Shown: one piece after another, positions 48,713 through 64,000 of the stretch
How the letters are laid out: each line of letters opens with the position of its first letter
Numbering within the stretch: the first letter of the stretch is position 1
Origin: Thermomonas sp. XSG
Lineage (GTDB): Bacteria; Pseudomonadota; Gammaproteobacteria; Xanthomonadales; Xanthomonadaceae
Length of the DNA stretch: 64,000 nt
Assembly: GCF_014678725.1 (NCBI RefSeq)
Contig: NZ_CP061497.1
Location: 806,001-870,000, forward strand
Direction: 5' to 3'
Program-made: the position numbers and the translations under genes
The notes under the pieces: generated by a model
The model's input: only the letters and a program-made list of their open reading frames with translations
The model's database searches: none
What the model was told of the DNA's origin: nothing

Positions 48713-50836
48713 TCAGGCCTTCTTGATCACCGTTTCGGCGATGTTGTTCGGCGCTTCCGCGTAATGATCGAACTCCATCGAGAAGGTGGCGCGCCCTTGC
48801 GACATCGAACGCAGCGAGGTGGCGTAACCGAACATCTCGCCCAGCGGGATCATCGCGTTGATGATCTTGCCCGAGGGGCTGTCGTCCTGGCCCTGCAGCA
48901 CGCCGCGGCGGCGGCTCACGTCGCCCATCACGTCGCCCAGATAATCTTCGGGACTGACGATCTCGACCTTCATGATCGGCTCCAGCAGGACCGGATCGGC
49001 CTTGCGGAAACCTTCCTTGAACGCCATCGACGCGGCCAGCTTGAACGCCATTTCCGACGAGTCGACGTCGTGGTACGAGCCGAACACCAGCTTGACCTTG
49101 ACGCCCACCACCGGGTAACCGGCCAGCGGACCGCTGGTGATGGTTTCACGAATGCCCTTCTCGACCGCCGGGATGAACTCCTTCGGGATCACGCCGCCGG
49201 TGATGTCGTTGACGAACAGGAAGTCGTTCTTGACGTCCGGGTTCGCCTTGTCGGCGTCGGTCATCGGCGACAGCTCGATCACCACGTGGCCGTACTGGCC
49301 CTTGCCGCCCGACTGCTTGGCGTGCTTGTAGTCGCTCTTGACGTCGGACTTGCGGATGGTTTCGCGGTAGGCCACCTGCGGCTTGCCGACGTTGGCCTCG
49401 ACGTTGAACTCGCGCTTCATGCGGTCAACGATGATGTCCAGGTGCAGCTCACCCATGCCGGCGATGATGGTCTGGCCGGATTCCTCGTCGGTACGCACGC
49501 GGAACGACGGGTCTTCCTGCGCCAGTCGGCTCAGGGCGTTACCCATCTTCTCCTGGTCGGACTTGGTCTTCGGCTCGACCGCCATCGAGATCACCGGCTC
49601 CGGGAAGCTCATGCGCTCGAGGATGATCGGCGCGTCAATCGCGCACAGGGTGTCACCGGTGGTGACGTCCTTCAGGCCCACCGCGGCGGCGATGTCACCG
49701 GCGAGCACTTCCTTGATCTCTTCGCGGTTGTTGGAGTGCATCTGCAGCACGCGGCCGATGCGTTCCTTCTTGCCCTTGACCGAGTTCAGCACCTGGTCGC
49801 CGGCGTTGAGCACGCCCGAATAGACGCGGAAGAAGGTGAGCGAACCCACGAACGGGTCGGTCATGATCTTGAACGCCAGCGCCGAGAACGGCTCCTTGTC
49901 GCTGGAATGTCGCTCCAGCTCCTTGGTTTCATCGTCCACGTCCACGCCCTTGATGGCGGGCACGTCGACCGGAGACGGCAGCAGGTTGACCACGCCGTCG
50001 AGCATGGCCTGCACGCCCTTGTTCTTGAACGCGGTACCGCAGAACATCGGCACGATCTCGGTCTTCAGGGTGCGCTCGCGCAGACCCTTGACGATCTCGT
50101 CCTCGGTCAGCTCTTCGCCGCCCAGGTACTTGTCCATCAGTTCTTCGCTGGCTTCCGCCGCGGACTCGACCATGAACGCGCGCGCCTCTACGGCCTGCGC
50201 CTTCAGGTTCTCCGGGATCTCGCGGTATTCGAAGGACAGGCCCTGGCTGGCGGCATCCCAGTGGATCGCCTTCATCTTCAGCAGGTCGACCACGCCCTCG
50301 AAATTGTCCTCGGCGCCGATCGGCACCTGCATCGGCACCGGGAAGGCGCCCAAGCGCGCCTTCAGCTGGTCGCGGACCTTCAGGAAGTTGGCGCCGGTAC
50401 GGTCCATCTTGTTGACGAACGCGATGCGCGGCACGTGGTACTTGTTGGCCTGGCGCCACACGGTCTCGGACTGCGGCTGCACGCCACCGACGGCGCACAG
50501 CACGAACACCGCGCCGTCGAGCACGCGCAGCGAGCGCTCGACTTCGATGGTGAAGTCGACGTGCCCGGGGGTGTCGATGATGTTGAAGCGGTGCTCGGGC
50601 AGGGACTTGTCCATGCCCTTCCAGAACGCGGTGGTGGCGGCGGACTGGATCGTGATGCCACGCTCCTGCTCCTGCTCCATCCAGTCCATGGTGGCAGCAC
50701 CGTCGTGCACTTCACCGATCTTGTGACTCTTGCCGGTGTAGAACAGGATGCGCTCGGACGTAGTGGTTTTGCCGGCATCGATGTGGGCCATGATGCCGAA
50801 GTTGCGGTAACGCTCGATGGGAGTGGAACGGGCCAC
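48713..50836 (-). CDS. fusA: Elongation factor G
   Basis: A 707-residue translocase GTPase. The P-loop [15 protein letters not shown] is at residues 17-31. The other G motifs are [34 protein letters not shown] and [10 protein letters not shown]. Domains II-V follow, with [19 protein letters not shown], the domain IV loop segment [10 protein letters not shown], and [26 protein letters not shown]. Length suits the bacterial EF-G1 type. It follows rpsG by 137 bp, a gap that includes a 9-bp hairpin. Confidence 0.98.
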   Translation of the reverse strand: MARSTPIERYRNFGIMAHIDAGKTTTSERILFYTGKSHKIGEVHDGAATMDWMEQEQERGITIQSAATTAFWKGMDKSLPEHRFNIIDTPGHVDFTIEVERSLRVLDGAVFVLCAVGGVQPQSETVWRQANKYHVPRIAFVNKMDRTGANFLKVRDQLKARLGAFPVPMQVPIGAEDNFEGVVDLLKMKAIHWDAASQGLSFEYREIPENLKAQAVEARAFMVESAAEASEELMDKYLGGEELTEDEIVKGLRERTLKTEIVPMFCGTAFKNKGVQAMLDGVVNLLPSPVDVPAIKGVDVDDETKELERHSSDKEPFSALAFKIMTDPFVGSLTFFRVYSGVLNAGDQVLNSVKGKKERIGRVLQMHSNNREEIKEVLAGDIAAAVGLKDVTTGDTLCAIDAPIILERMSFPEPVISMAVEPKTKSDQEKMGNALSRLAQEDPSFRVRTDEESGQTIIAGMGELHLDIIVDRMKREFNVEANVGKPQVAYRETIRKSDVKSDYKHAKQSGGKGQYGHVVIELSPMTDADKANPDVKNDFLFVNDITGGVIPKEFIPAVEKGIRETITSGPLAGYPVVGVKVKLVFGSYHDVDSSEMAFKLAASMAFKEGFRKADPVLLEPIMKVEIVSPEDYLGDVMGDVSRRRGVLQGQDDSPSGKIINAMIPLGEMFGYATSLRSMSQGRATFSMEFDHYAEAPNNIAETVIKKA

Positions 50837-50929
50837 GGGAGCCTCTCAATTTTTTCGGATTTCGGAATGACCGAATGCCGCCTGGCGGCGGCGTTCGGGA
50901 TCGCACGGCCTGTTCGGGGCCGCGAGGCG

Positions 50930-50953
50930 GGATGGCAGGGACCGCTGCCATCC
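50930..50953 (-). other. 9-bp perfect hairpin in the rpsG-fusA gap
   Basis: GGATGGCAG and CTGCCATCC around a 6-nt loop, 21 bp after the rpsG stop. In E. coli the str operon carries its S7-binding regulatory site between rpsL and rpsG, so this position differs. A stability or processing role is assumed. Confidence 0.65.
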
Positions 50954-50973
50954 GCCCTGGAGCGCCGCCGGAA

Positions 50974-51441
50974 TTACCAGCGGTAGTGGGCGAACGCCTT
51001 GTTGGCGTCGGCCATGCGGTGGGTTTCTTCGCGCTTCTTGATCGCGCCACCACGGTTCTCGGACGCATCGATCAGCTCGCCGGCCAGCTTGCGCGGCATC
51101 GAGTTCTCGCCGCGCTTGCGGGCGGACTCGATCAGCCAGCGCATCGCCAGCGCCATGCGCCGGGAGGCGCGCACTTCGACGGGCACCTGGTAGGTTGCAC
51201 CACCGACACGGCGGGACTTGACCTCGACCGACGGCGACACGTTGCCCAGCGCCTTCTCGACCAGCTCGAGCGCGTTCGGGTTCTTCTCGCCGATCACGTC
51301 CATCGCGCCATAGACGATCTTCTCGGCGACCGACTTCTTGCCGCTCTGCATGACCATGTTGATGAAGCGGGCGATGGTTTCGCTTCCGTGCTTCGGGTCC
51401 GGCAGCACCGAACGCTGCGGGGTATTGCCTTTACGGGACAT
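50974..51441 (-). CDS. rpsG: 30S ribosomal protein S7
   Basis: A 155-residue S7, nucleator of the 30S head. ATG 51441 gives [37 protein letters not shown]. The signature for 16S binding is [35 protein letters not shown]. In E. coli S7 also controls str-operon translation between rpsL and rpsG; that gap here is 86 bp. Confidence 0.97.
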   Translation of the reverse strand: MSRKGNTPQRSVLPDPKHGSETIARFINMVMQSGKKSVAEKIVYGAMDVIGEKNPNALELVEKALGNVSPSVEVKSRRVGGATYQVPVEVRASRRMALAMRWLIESARKRGENSMPRKLAGELIDASENRGGAIKKREETHRMADANKAFAHYRW

Positions 51442-51527
51442 GTTGCTTCTCTCGTAGGGCGGGCGGCAGCCCACCGTTTATCTGCGTGGATGAACCGGTT
51501 CCCGGCCGATGCCGGGCGGCCAACCGC

Positions 51528-51902
51528 TTAGGACTTCGGACGCTTGGCGCCGTACTTGGAGCGGGCCTGCTTGCGCTTGGCGACGCCGGCGGCGTCGAGC
51601 GAGCCGCGCACGGTGTGGTAGCGCACGCCCGGCAGATCCTTGACGCGGCCGCCGCGGATCAGCACCACGCTGTGCTCCTGCAGGTTGTGGCCTTCGCCGC
51701 CGATGTACGAGATGACCTCGTAGCCGTTGGTCAGGCGCACCTTGGCGACCTTGCGCAACGCCGAGTTCGGCTTCTTCGGGGTCGTGGTGTACACGCGGGT
51801 GCACACGCCGCGGCGCTGCGGGCAGTTTGCCAGCGCGGGCGAGGTGCTCTTGTAGGTTTCCGGGCTGCGCGGCTTGCGCACCAGCTGGTTGATCGTTGCC
51901 AT
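51528..51902 (-). CDS. rpsL: 30S ribosomal protein S12
   Basis: A 124-residue S12 of the decoding centre, [18 protein letters not shown]. The streptomycin-relevant lysines are wild type: Lys43/Lys44 in [13 protein letters not shown] and the Lys in [14 protein letters not shown]. First gene of the str operon. Two promoters lie in the 331-bp upstream region. Confidence 0.97.
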   Translation of the reverse strand: MATINQLVRKPRSPETYKSTSPALANCPQRRGVCTRVYTTTPKKPNSALRKVAKVRLTNGYEVISYIGGEGHNLQEHSVVLIRGGRVKDLPGVRYHTVRGSLDAAGVAKRKQARSKYGAKRPKS

Positions 51903-51988
51903 TTCGGGGCTCAATTGGCGGGCTTGGGGCCCATTCGGAGACAAAGCAGGCCGGATCCATGTCGCAATCCAGCCAGCCAAGACGAAAA

Positions 51989-52018
51989 AGTATAGCCCGC
52001 GCTCGACCTTGCGATCAA
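51989..52018 (-). promoter_or_regulatory. str operon promoter P2
   Basis: On the minus strand -35 TTGATC (52018-52013), 18-bp spacer, -10 TATACT (51994-51989), followed by TTTTT. The predicted start is about 80 nt before rpsL. It lies downstream of the shared leader block, so P2 transcripts lack that block. Confidence 0.68.
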
Positions 52019-52074
52019 ACGCAGCCATACCGAAAAACCACCCCACCCGCATCGCGGGCAGCGGCGATTCATCT

Positions 52075-52126
52075 GCGATCCCGTCCTTCCTGGACCCAAC
52101 ACGAGGCGCTTCCTGCGACCTCATTT
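52075..52126 (-). repeat. Leader block shared with the S10 operon (copy B)
   Basis: Similar to 47199-47246. The transcript can form GAGG-U-CGC, loop, GCG-CCUC, a seven-pair hairpin with one bulged U. Compared with copy A one A-U pair becomes G-C, which keeps the stem. It lies between the two str promoters, so only P1 transcripts carry it. Confidence 0.65.
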
Positions 52127-52164
52127 GGTGATCTGGATGGCAAACGCCATCGAATAACAGGGCG

Positions 52165-52193
52165 ACTATACCAGCTGCCGATCGTTACGACAA
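52165..52193 (-). promoter_or_regulatory. str operon promoter P1
   Basis: On the minus strand -35 TTGTCG (52193-52188), 17-bp spacer, -10 TATAGT (52170-52165). The -35 directly abuts the rpoC terminator hairpin, so termination and initiation are packed together. Confidence 0.7.
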
Positions 52194-52223
52194 GTCCCAC
52201 CCGGCAATCCGGCCGGGTGGGAC
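52194..52223 (-). terminator. 12-bp hairpin after rpoC
   Basis: GTCCCACCCGGC pairs with GCCGGGTGGGAC around a 6-nt loop, 10 bp after the rpoC stop. The following TTGTCG is only weakly T-rich, so termination may be partial and some read-through into the str operon is possible. Confidence 0.75.
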
Positions 52224-52233
52224 TGGAACCACG

Positions 52234-56421
<4,188 letters not shown>

Positions 56422-56492
56422 TTGGATTCTCCGGGTCGGGGGCAATGGGTCCTGCGGGTCGGCGCGGCATCAACGCCACGCCGTCGCGAAAC

Positions 56493-60653
<4,161 letters not shown>

Positions 60654-60881
60654 GGAGCGTGCGCCTCGTCATGTGCGGCCGCGGGCGGCCAACGGGGGAA
60701 TATCAAACTGGCAGTGGGAAGTCGCTGGTATTGCCGGCACCAGCACGCCTTCTCCCGCTACTTCCGACTGCCAACTCGAACGATGTGGAACGGTTGTTTC
60801 TACAACGGCCAAAGGCCGGGGACTTTCGTCCCCAGCCTTCGGTGGTCGCCAGCGTGTTCTGCCAGGCGACGCAACAGCGGA
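60654..60881 (-). promoter_or_regulatory. rplL-rpoB intercistronic region with attenuator-like hairpin
   Basis: The transcript folds GGCUGGGGAC, loop GAAA, GUCCCCGGCC (60837-60814): a 10-bp stem with one U-G pair closed by a GNRA loop and followed by UUU. In E. coli the same gap holds a partial terminator and an RNase III site that set the ratio of ribosomal protein to polymerase mRNA. This is probably the counterpart. No coding frame is supported. Confidence 0.62.
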
Positions 60882-61250
60882 TTACTTGACTTCGACGGTC
60901 GCGCCAGCGGCCTCGAGGTCCTTCTTCATCTTCTCGGCGTCTTCCTTCGACACGCCTTCCTTCACGGTGCCACCGGCCTCGGTGAGGTCCTTGGCTTCCT
61001 TCAGTCCCAGGCCGGTGATGGCGCGGACGGCCTTGATCACTTCGACCTTCTTGTCGCCGGCCGACTTCAGGATGACGTTGAACTCGGTCTGCTCTTCGAC
61101 GGCGGCGGCCGGGCCGGCGGCGGCGACAGCCATCACCGGGGCGGCGGCGGAGACGCCGAACTTCTCTTCGATGGCCTTCACCAGCTCCATCACTTCCATC
61201 AGCGACTTGGCGGCGATGGCGTCGACGATCTGCTCGTTGGTCAGGGACAT
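60882..61250 (-). CDS. rplL: 50S ribosomal protein L7/L12
   Basis: A 122-residue stalk protein. The N-terminal dimerisation part is [33 protein letters not shown], then an Ala-rich hinge and the C-terminal factor-binding domain [39 protein letters not shown]. It recruits translational GTPases. It follows rplJ by 57 bp. Confidence 0.97.
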   Translation of the reverse strand: MSLTNEQIVDAIAAKSLMEVMELVKAIEEKFGVSAAAPVMAVAAAGPAAAVEEQTEFNVILKSAGDKKVEVIKAVRAITGLGLKEAKDLTEAGGTVKEGVSKEDAEKMKKDLEAAGATVEVK

Positions 61251-61307
61251 TTCAATTACCTCTGGATATGTTTCGTATGAATGGGAACGTTGTCAGGTCG
61301 CTGGGGT

Positions 61308-61847
61308 TCAGGCCGGTTCGGCTTCAGCGGCGGCTTCGGCAGCCGGAGCGGCGTCGCCGCCACCCTGCTGATCGGCCACGGCCTTGACCGCGCGGGCGAA
61401 CATCGCCGCCGGTTCGGCCAGCACGCGGGCCAGCATGCCGAGCGCCTGTTCCAGGGTCGGCAGCGAGGCCAACACTTCGACATGCGCGGGGCCGTACTGC
61501 TGCCCTTCGACCACGACCAGCTTCGGTTGCAGCTTGTCGTTACCCTTTGCGAATTCCTTGATCAGGCGACCGGCGGCGCCGGGCTCCTCGGTCGAGAACG
61601 CATACAGGAGGGGGCCGACCATCGAGTCCTTTGCGACTGCGAAATCGGTGCCTTCCACGGCGCGCGCGGCCAGCGTGTTCTTGACGACTTTCAAGTACAC
61701 GCCGGTTTCGCGGGCCTTCTTGCGCATCGCGGTCATCTGGCTGACCGTGGTGCCTGCGTATTCGGCTGCGATCAAGGAGTGTGCCTTGGCGGCCACTTCG
61801 GCCACCTCGGCGACAACGTCCTGTTTCTGGGACAGATTGAGAGCCAT
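61308..61847 (-). CDS. rplJ: 50S ribosomal protein L10
   Basis: A 179-residue L10, base of the stalk and binder of L7/L12 dimers. ATG 61847 follows GAGGAG and gives [32 protein letters not shown]. The C-terminal helix ([33 protein letters not shown]) carries the L12 docking sites, and an Ala/Glu tail follows. The complex of L10 with L12 represses its own translation in E. coli through the leader; a 350-nt leader with stacked hairpins is present here. Confidence 0.97.
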   Translation of the reverse strand: MALNLSQKQDVVAEVAEVAAKAHSLIAAEYAGTTVSQMTAMRKKARETGVYLKVVKNTLAARAVEGTDFAVAKDSMVGPLLYAFSTEEPGAAGRLIKEFAKGNDKLQPKLVVVEGQQYGPAHVEVLASLPTLEQALGMLARVLAEPAAMFARAVKAVADQQGGGDAAPAAEAAAEAEPA

Positions 61848-62197
61848 AGTCACTCCTCTAATGAACTCCGCCGACGGCTCCAGCCGTTGACGGTCCTGGG
61901 CGATGCCGGTCCCTGGCATCGGGGATGCACTGCATCCCGGTGGTGGCCATCCAGAGGTGTCTTGAACAACAACATTCCAGAAGGGCATCACCATCTGCGC
62001 AGGCCGGCATCCTCATCGGATGCGGATTAAGCGGTCCCGCCTTCGGCAACGGCGATTCCATGCCATGTGAGCATCCCTGCCCGTCGTTGCCACGCGCGGA
62101 CCGCACCTGCGGTCTTTGACGGCTTCCGCTCGAGGACTCGAGCGGGGCCTTCAAAATTTCGAACCACCGCGTCGCCGGAGCGGCGCGGCGTGGAGCA
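61848..62197 (-). ncRNA. rplJ (L10) leader with stacked hairpins
   Basis: This is 350 nt between rplA and rplJ. Hairpins in order toward rplJ are CCGCTCGAG/CTCGAGCGG (62145-62126), GGGATGC/GCATCCC (61938-61922), CGATGCC/GGCATCG (61921-61901) and ACGGCT/AGCCGT (61887-61874). The last three are packed within about 75 nt of the start codon. The size and position fit an L10-L12 autoregulatory leader as in E. coli. I cannot place the kink-turn. No coding frame is supported. Confidence 0.55.
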
Positions 62198-62896
62198 TTA
62201 CTTCAGGGTCAGCGAGGCCTGGTCCACGGTCACGCCGGGGCCCATGGTGGAGCTGATCGAGATCTTCTGCAGGTAGGTGCCCTTCGAAGTCGCCGGCTTG
62301 GCCTTGATCAGGTCAAGCAGCAGCGCCTGCAGGTTGCCCTTCAGCGCATCGTTCTCGAAGCTGGCCTTGCCGATGGTGCAGTGGATGATGCCGGCCTTGT
62401 CGGTGCGGTAGCGCACCTGGCCCGCCTTGGCGTTCTTGACCGCCTCGGCCGGGTTCGGCGACACGGTGCCGACCTTCGGGTTCGGCATCAGGCCGCGCGG
62501 ACCCAGCACCTGGCCGAGCTTGCCGACCACGCGCATCGCGTCCGGGGTGGCGATGACCACGTCATAGTTCAGGTCGCCGGCGATCATCTTCTCCGCCAGC
62601 TCGTCCATGCCCACCACGTCGGCACCAGCGGCTAGGGCTTCGTCAGCCTTGGCGCCGGCCGGGCAGAACACCGCCACGCGCACCGACTTGCCGGTACCGG
62701 CCGGCAGCACGGTGGAACCGCGCACCTGCTGGTCGGACTTCTTGGCATCGACGCCAAGGCGCACGGCCACGTCGATCGCCTCGACGAACTTGGCGTTGCT
62801 GTTGTCCTTGAGGATCTTCAGGGCTTCTTCGATAGCGTAAGCCTTGCCCGGGACGGTGGCGGCGAGGATCGCCTTCTGTCGCTTGTTCAGTGCCAT
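62198..62896 (-). CDS. rplA: 50S ribosomal protein L1
   Basis: A 232-residue L1 of the mobile stalk at the E site, [37 protein letters not shown]. The L1 signature is [43 protein letters not shown]1 represses its own operon in E. coli. It starts 4 bp after rplK. Confidence 0.97.
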   Translation of the reverse strand: MALNKRQKAILAATVPGKAYAIEEALKILKDNSNAKFVEAIDVAVRLGVDAKKSDQQVRGSTVLPAGTGKSVRVAVFCPAGAKADEALAAGADVVGMDELAEKMIAGDLNYDVVIATPDAMRVVGKLGQVLGPRGLMPNPKVGTVSPNPAEAVKNAKAGQVRYRTDKAGIIHCTIGKASFENDALKGNLQALLLDLIKAKPATSKGTYLQKISISSTMGPGVTVDQASLTLK

Positions 62897-62900
62897 TGTC

Positions 62901-63329
62901 TCAGCCCTCCACCGTCAGACCCATGGAACGGGCCGAGCCCGCGATCGTGCGCACCGCCGCGTCCAGATCGGCCGCGGTCAGGTCGGGCTCCTTCGCCTTG
63001 GCGATGTCTTCCAGCTGCGCGCGGGTGACCTTGCCCACCTTTTCGGTGTTCGGGCGCTTGGAGCCCGAGGTGACGCCCGCGGCCTTCTTCAGCAGCACGG
63101 TCGCCGGGGTGCTCTTGGTGACGAAGGTGAAGGTACGGTCCGAGTACGCGGTGATGATCACCGGCGTCGGCAGGCCCGGCTCCAGCTTGGAGGTCGCCGC
63201 GTTGAACGCCTTGCAGAACTCCATGATGTTCAGGCCGCGCTGACCCAGCGCGGGGCCGACGGGCGGCGAGGGGTTGGCCTGACCGGCCTTCACCTGCAGC
63301 TTGATGTAGCCGACTACTTTCTTTGCCAT
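62901..63329 (-). CDS. rplK: 50S ribosomal protein L11
   Basis: A 142-residue L11 of the GTPase-associated centre, [43 protein letters not shown]. The C-terminal signature RNA-binding domain includes [12 protein letters not shown] at the end. It is needed for RelA activation and thiostrepton binding. It is first after the nusG gap. Confidence 0.97.
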   Translation of the reverse strand: MAKKVVGYIKLQVKAGQANPSPPVGPALGQRGLNIMEFCKAFNAATSKLEPGLPTPVIITAYSDRTFTFVTKSTPATVLLKKAAGVTSGSKRPNTEKVGKVTRAQLEDIAKAKEPDLTAADLDAAVRTIAGSARSMGLTVEG

Positions 63330-63545
63330 TGGATTGTCTCCGGGTGCGAACGCCTGGGTTGCAGGCTCCCCATCGGACCGGGATCATCTTTATCGGAGGC
63401 GACGCGTCCCGGCGTCACGCCGCCACCTTTCATTCTTTTGCCGCTCGCGCCATCGACCACCCAGGGTGGCCGACACGCAACCAGCTCCCGCAAGGGAGCC
63501 GGTAATCATAACAGATTTTCGGGGAGTCCCGCCAGAAGGCGGGGA
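63330..63545 (-). promoter_or_regulatory. nusG-rplK gap: hairpins and possible promoter
   Basis: After nusG the hairpin CCCGCC/GGCGGG (63543-63528) is followed by a -10-like TATGAT (63510-63505) without a good -35, then the hairpin GCTCCC, loop TTGC, GGGAGC (63499-63484). The arrangement suggests a partial terminator after nusG and a promoter or leader for rplK-rplA, with possible L1 binding. Nothing coding is seen. Confidence 0.45.
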
Positions 63546-64000
63546 TCAGGCCTTTTCGACCTGGCCGAACTCCAGTTCCACCGGGGTCGAGCGGCCGAAG
63601 ATCAGCACCGCCACGCGCAGGCGGCTCTTCTCGTAGTTGATCTCTTCGACCACGCCATTGAAGTCGTTGAACGGACCATCGACCACGCGGACCATCTGGC
63701 CCGGCTCGAACAGGACCTTCGGCTTGGGCTTCTCCACGCCGTCCTGCACGCGCTGCAGGATGGCGTCGGCCTCGTCGTCACGGATCGGCAGCGGACGGTC
63801 GGCAGTGCCGCCGATGAAACCCATCACCTTGGGGGTTTCCTTGACCAGATGCCAGGACTCGCTATCCATGCGCGGAATGCCGTCTTCGTTGTGCGTCGCG
63901 ATCTGGACCAGCACATAGCCCGGGAAGAACTTGCGTTCGGAGCGGCGCTTCTGGCCGCCACGCATCTCCACGACCTCTTCGGTCGGGACCAGCACCTCGC
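63546..64000 (-). CDS. nusG: Transcription antitermination factor NusG (5' end outside window)
   Basis: The C-terminal 151 codons of NusG; the start lies beyond the window. Visible are the end of the NGN domain ([48 protein letters not shown]) and the KOW domain ([54 protein letters not shown]). NusG binds polymerase through NGN, and Rho or S10 through KOW. secE is expected just outside. Confidence 0.97.
   Translation of the reverse strand, partial: EVLVPTEEVVEMRGGQKRRSERKFFPGYVLVQIATHNEDGIPRMDSESWHLVKETPKVMGFIGGTADRPLPIRDDEADAILQRVQDGVEKPKPKVLFEPGQMVRVVDGPFNDFNGVVEEINYEKSRLRVAVLIFGRSTPVELEFGQVEKA

Overview
The window is core chromosome of a high-GC gammaproteobacterium. Gene content and order point to the Lysobacteraceae/Xanthomonadaceae (Lysobacter, Luteimonas, Thermomonas and Xanthomonas relatives): a folC-SPOR-purF cluster, tandem S46 dipeptidyl peptidases, a TorF-type porin, class II DAHP synthase, prpB-prpC, and an uninterrupted block of ribosomal protein and RNA polymerase operons. 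The family assignment is inferred from gene order and protein resemblance; no 16S rRNA gene is present. I saw no tRNA, rRNA, CRISPR array, insertion sequence, prophage or plasmid gene.

Region 1 (1-32,750) is mixed metabolism. It opens with a cut lipoprotein gene and a DUF455 ferritin-like gene. A minus-strand run follows: folC, a SPOR protein and purF, plus a histidine phosphatase. Next are a DUF3224 protein, two secreted S46 peptidases (a DPP11-like then a DPP7-like enzyme), and threonine catabolism (tdh and kbl, split by an opposite-strand TorF porin gene). After that come a pseudouridine synthase, an exported protein, OmpA, FadH, a SleB-type hydrolase, a glutathione S-transferase, propionate and C4 metabolism (prpB, prpC, mdh), an aspartate-type aminotransferase, a lipoprotein, PpiB, TypA, ThpR, DUF2127, a lipoprotein amidase, class II DAHP synthase and DsbB. 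The peptidases, amidase, tdh/kbl, aminotransferase, prpBC and mdh together suit growth on peptides and amino acids.

Region 2 (32,780-64,000) is the translation and transcription block, all on the minus strand. In transcription order it runs nusG (cut by the window edge), rplK, rplA, rplJ, rplL, rpoB, rpoC; then rpsL, rpsG, fusA, tuf; then the S10 operon (rpsJ to rpsQ), the spc genes (rplN to secY) and the alpha genes (rpsM, rpsK, rpsD, rpoA, rplQ). Promoter-like sequences lie before rpsL (two), rpsJ and rpsM. Hairpin terminators lie after rpoC, tuf and rplQ.

The least ordinary content is non-coding. The S10 and str leaders share a block of about 50 nt containing a small hairpin with a compensatory base-pair change. 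In the S10 leader one arm of that hairpin can instead pair with the sequence just upstream of rpsJ, next to a boxA-like element; rpsJ encodes S10, which is NusE. Most of the long intercistronic gaps in region 2 carry a perfect GC-rich hairpin. Elsewhere there are a perfect 26-bp inverted repeat upstream of the DUF455 gene, an 8-3-8 palindrome in a divergent promoter region, an operator-like palindrome before fadH, and the apparent absence of cvpA (beside purF) and rpmJ (beside secY). No novel protein system was found.
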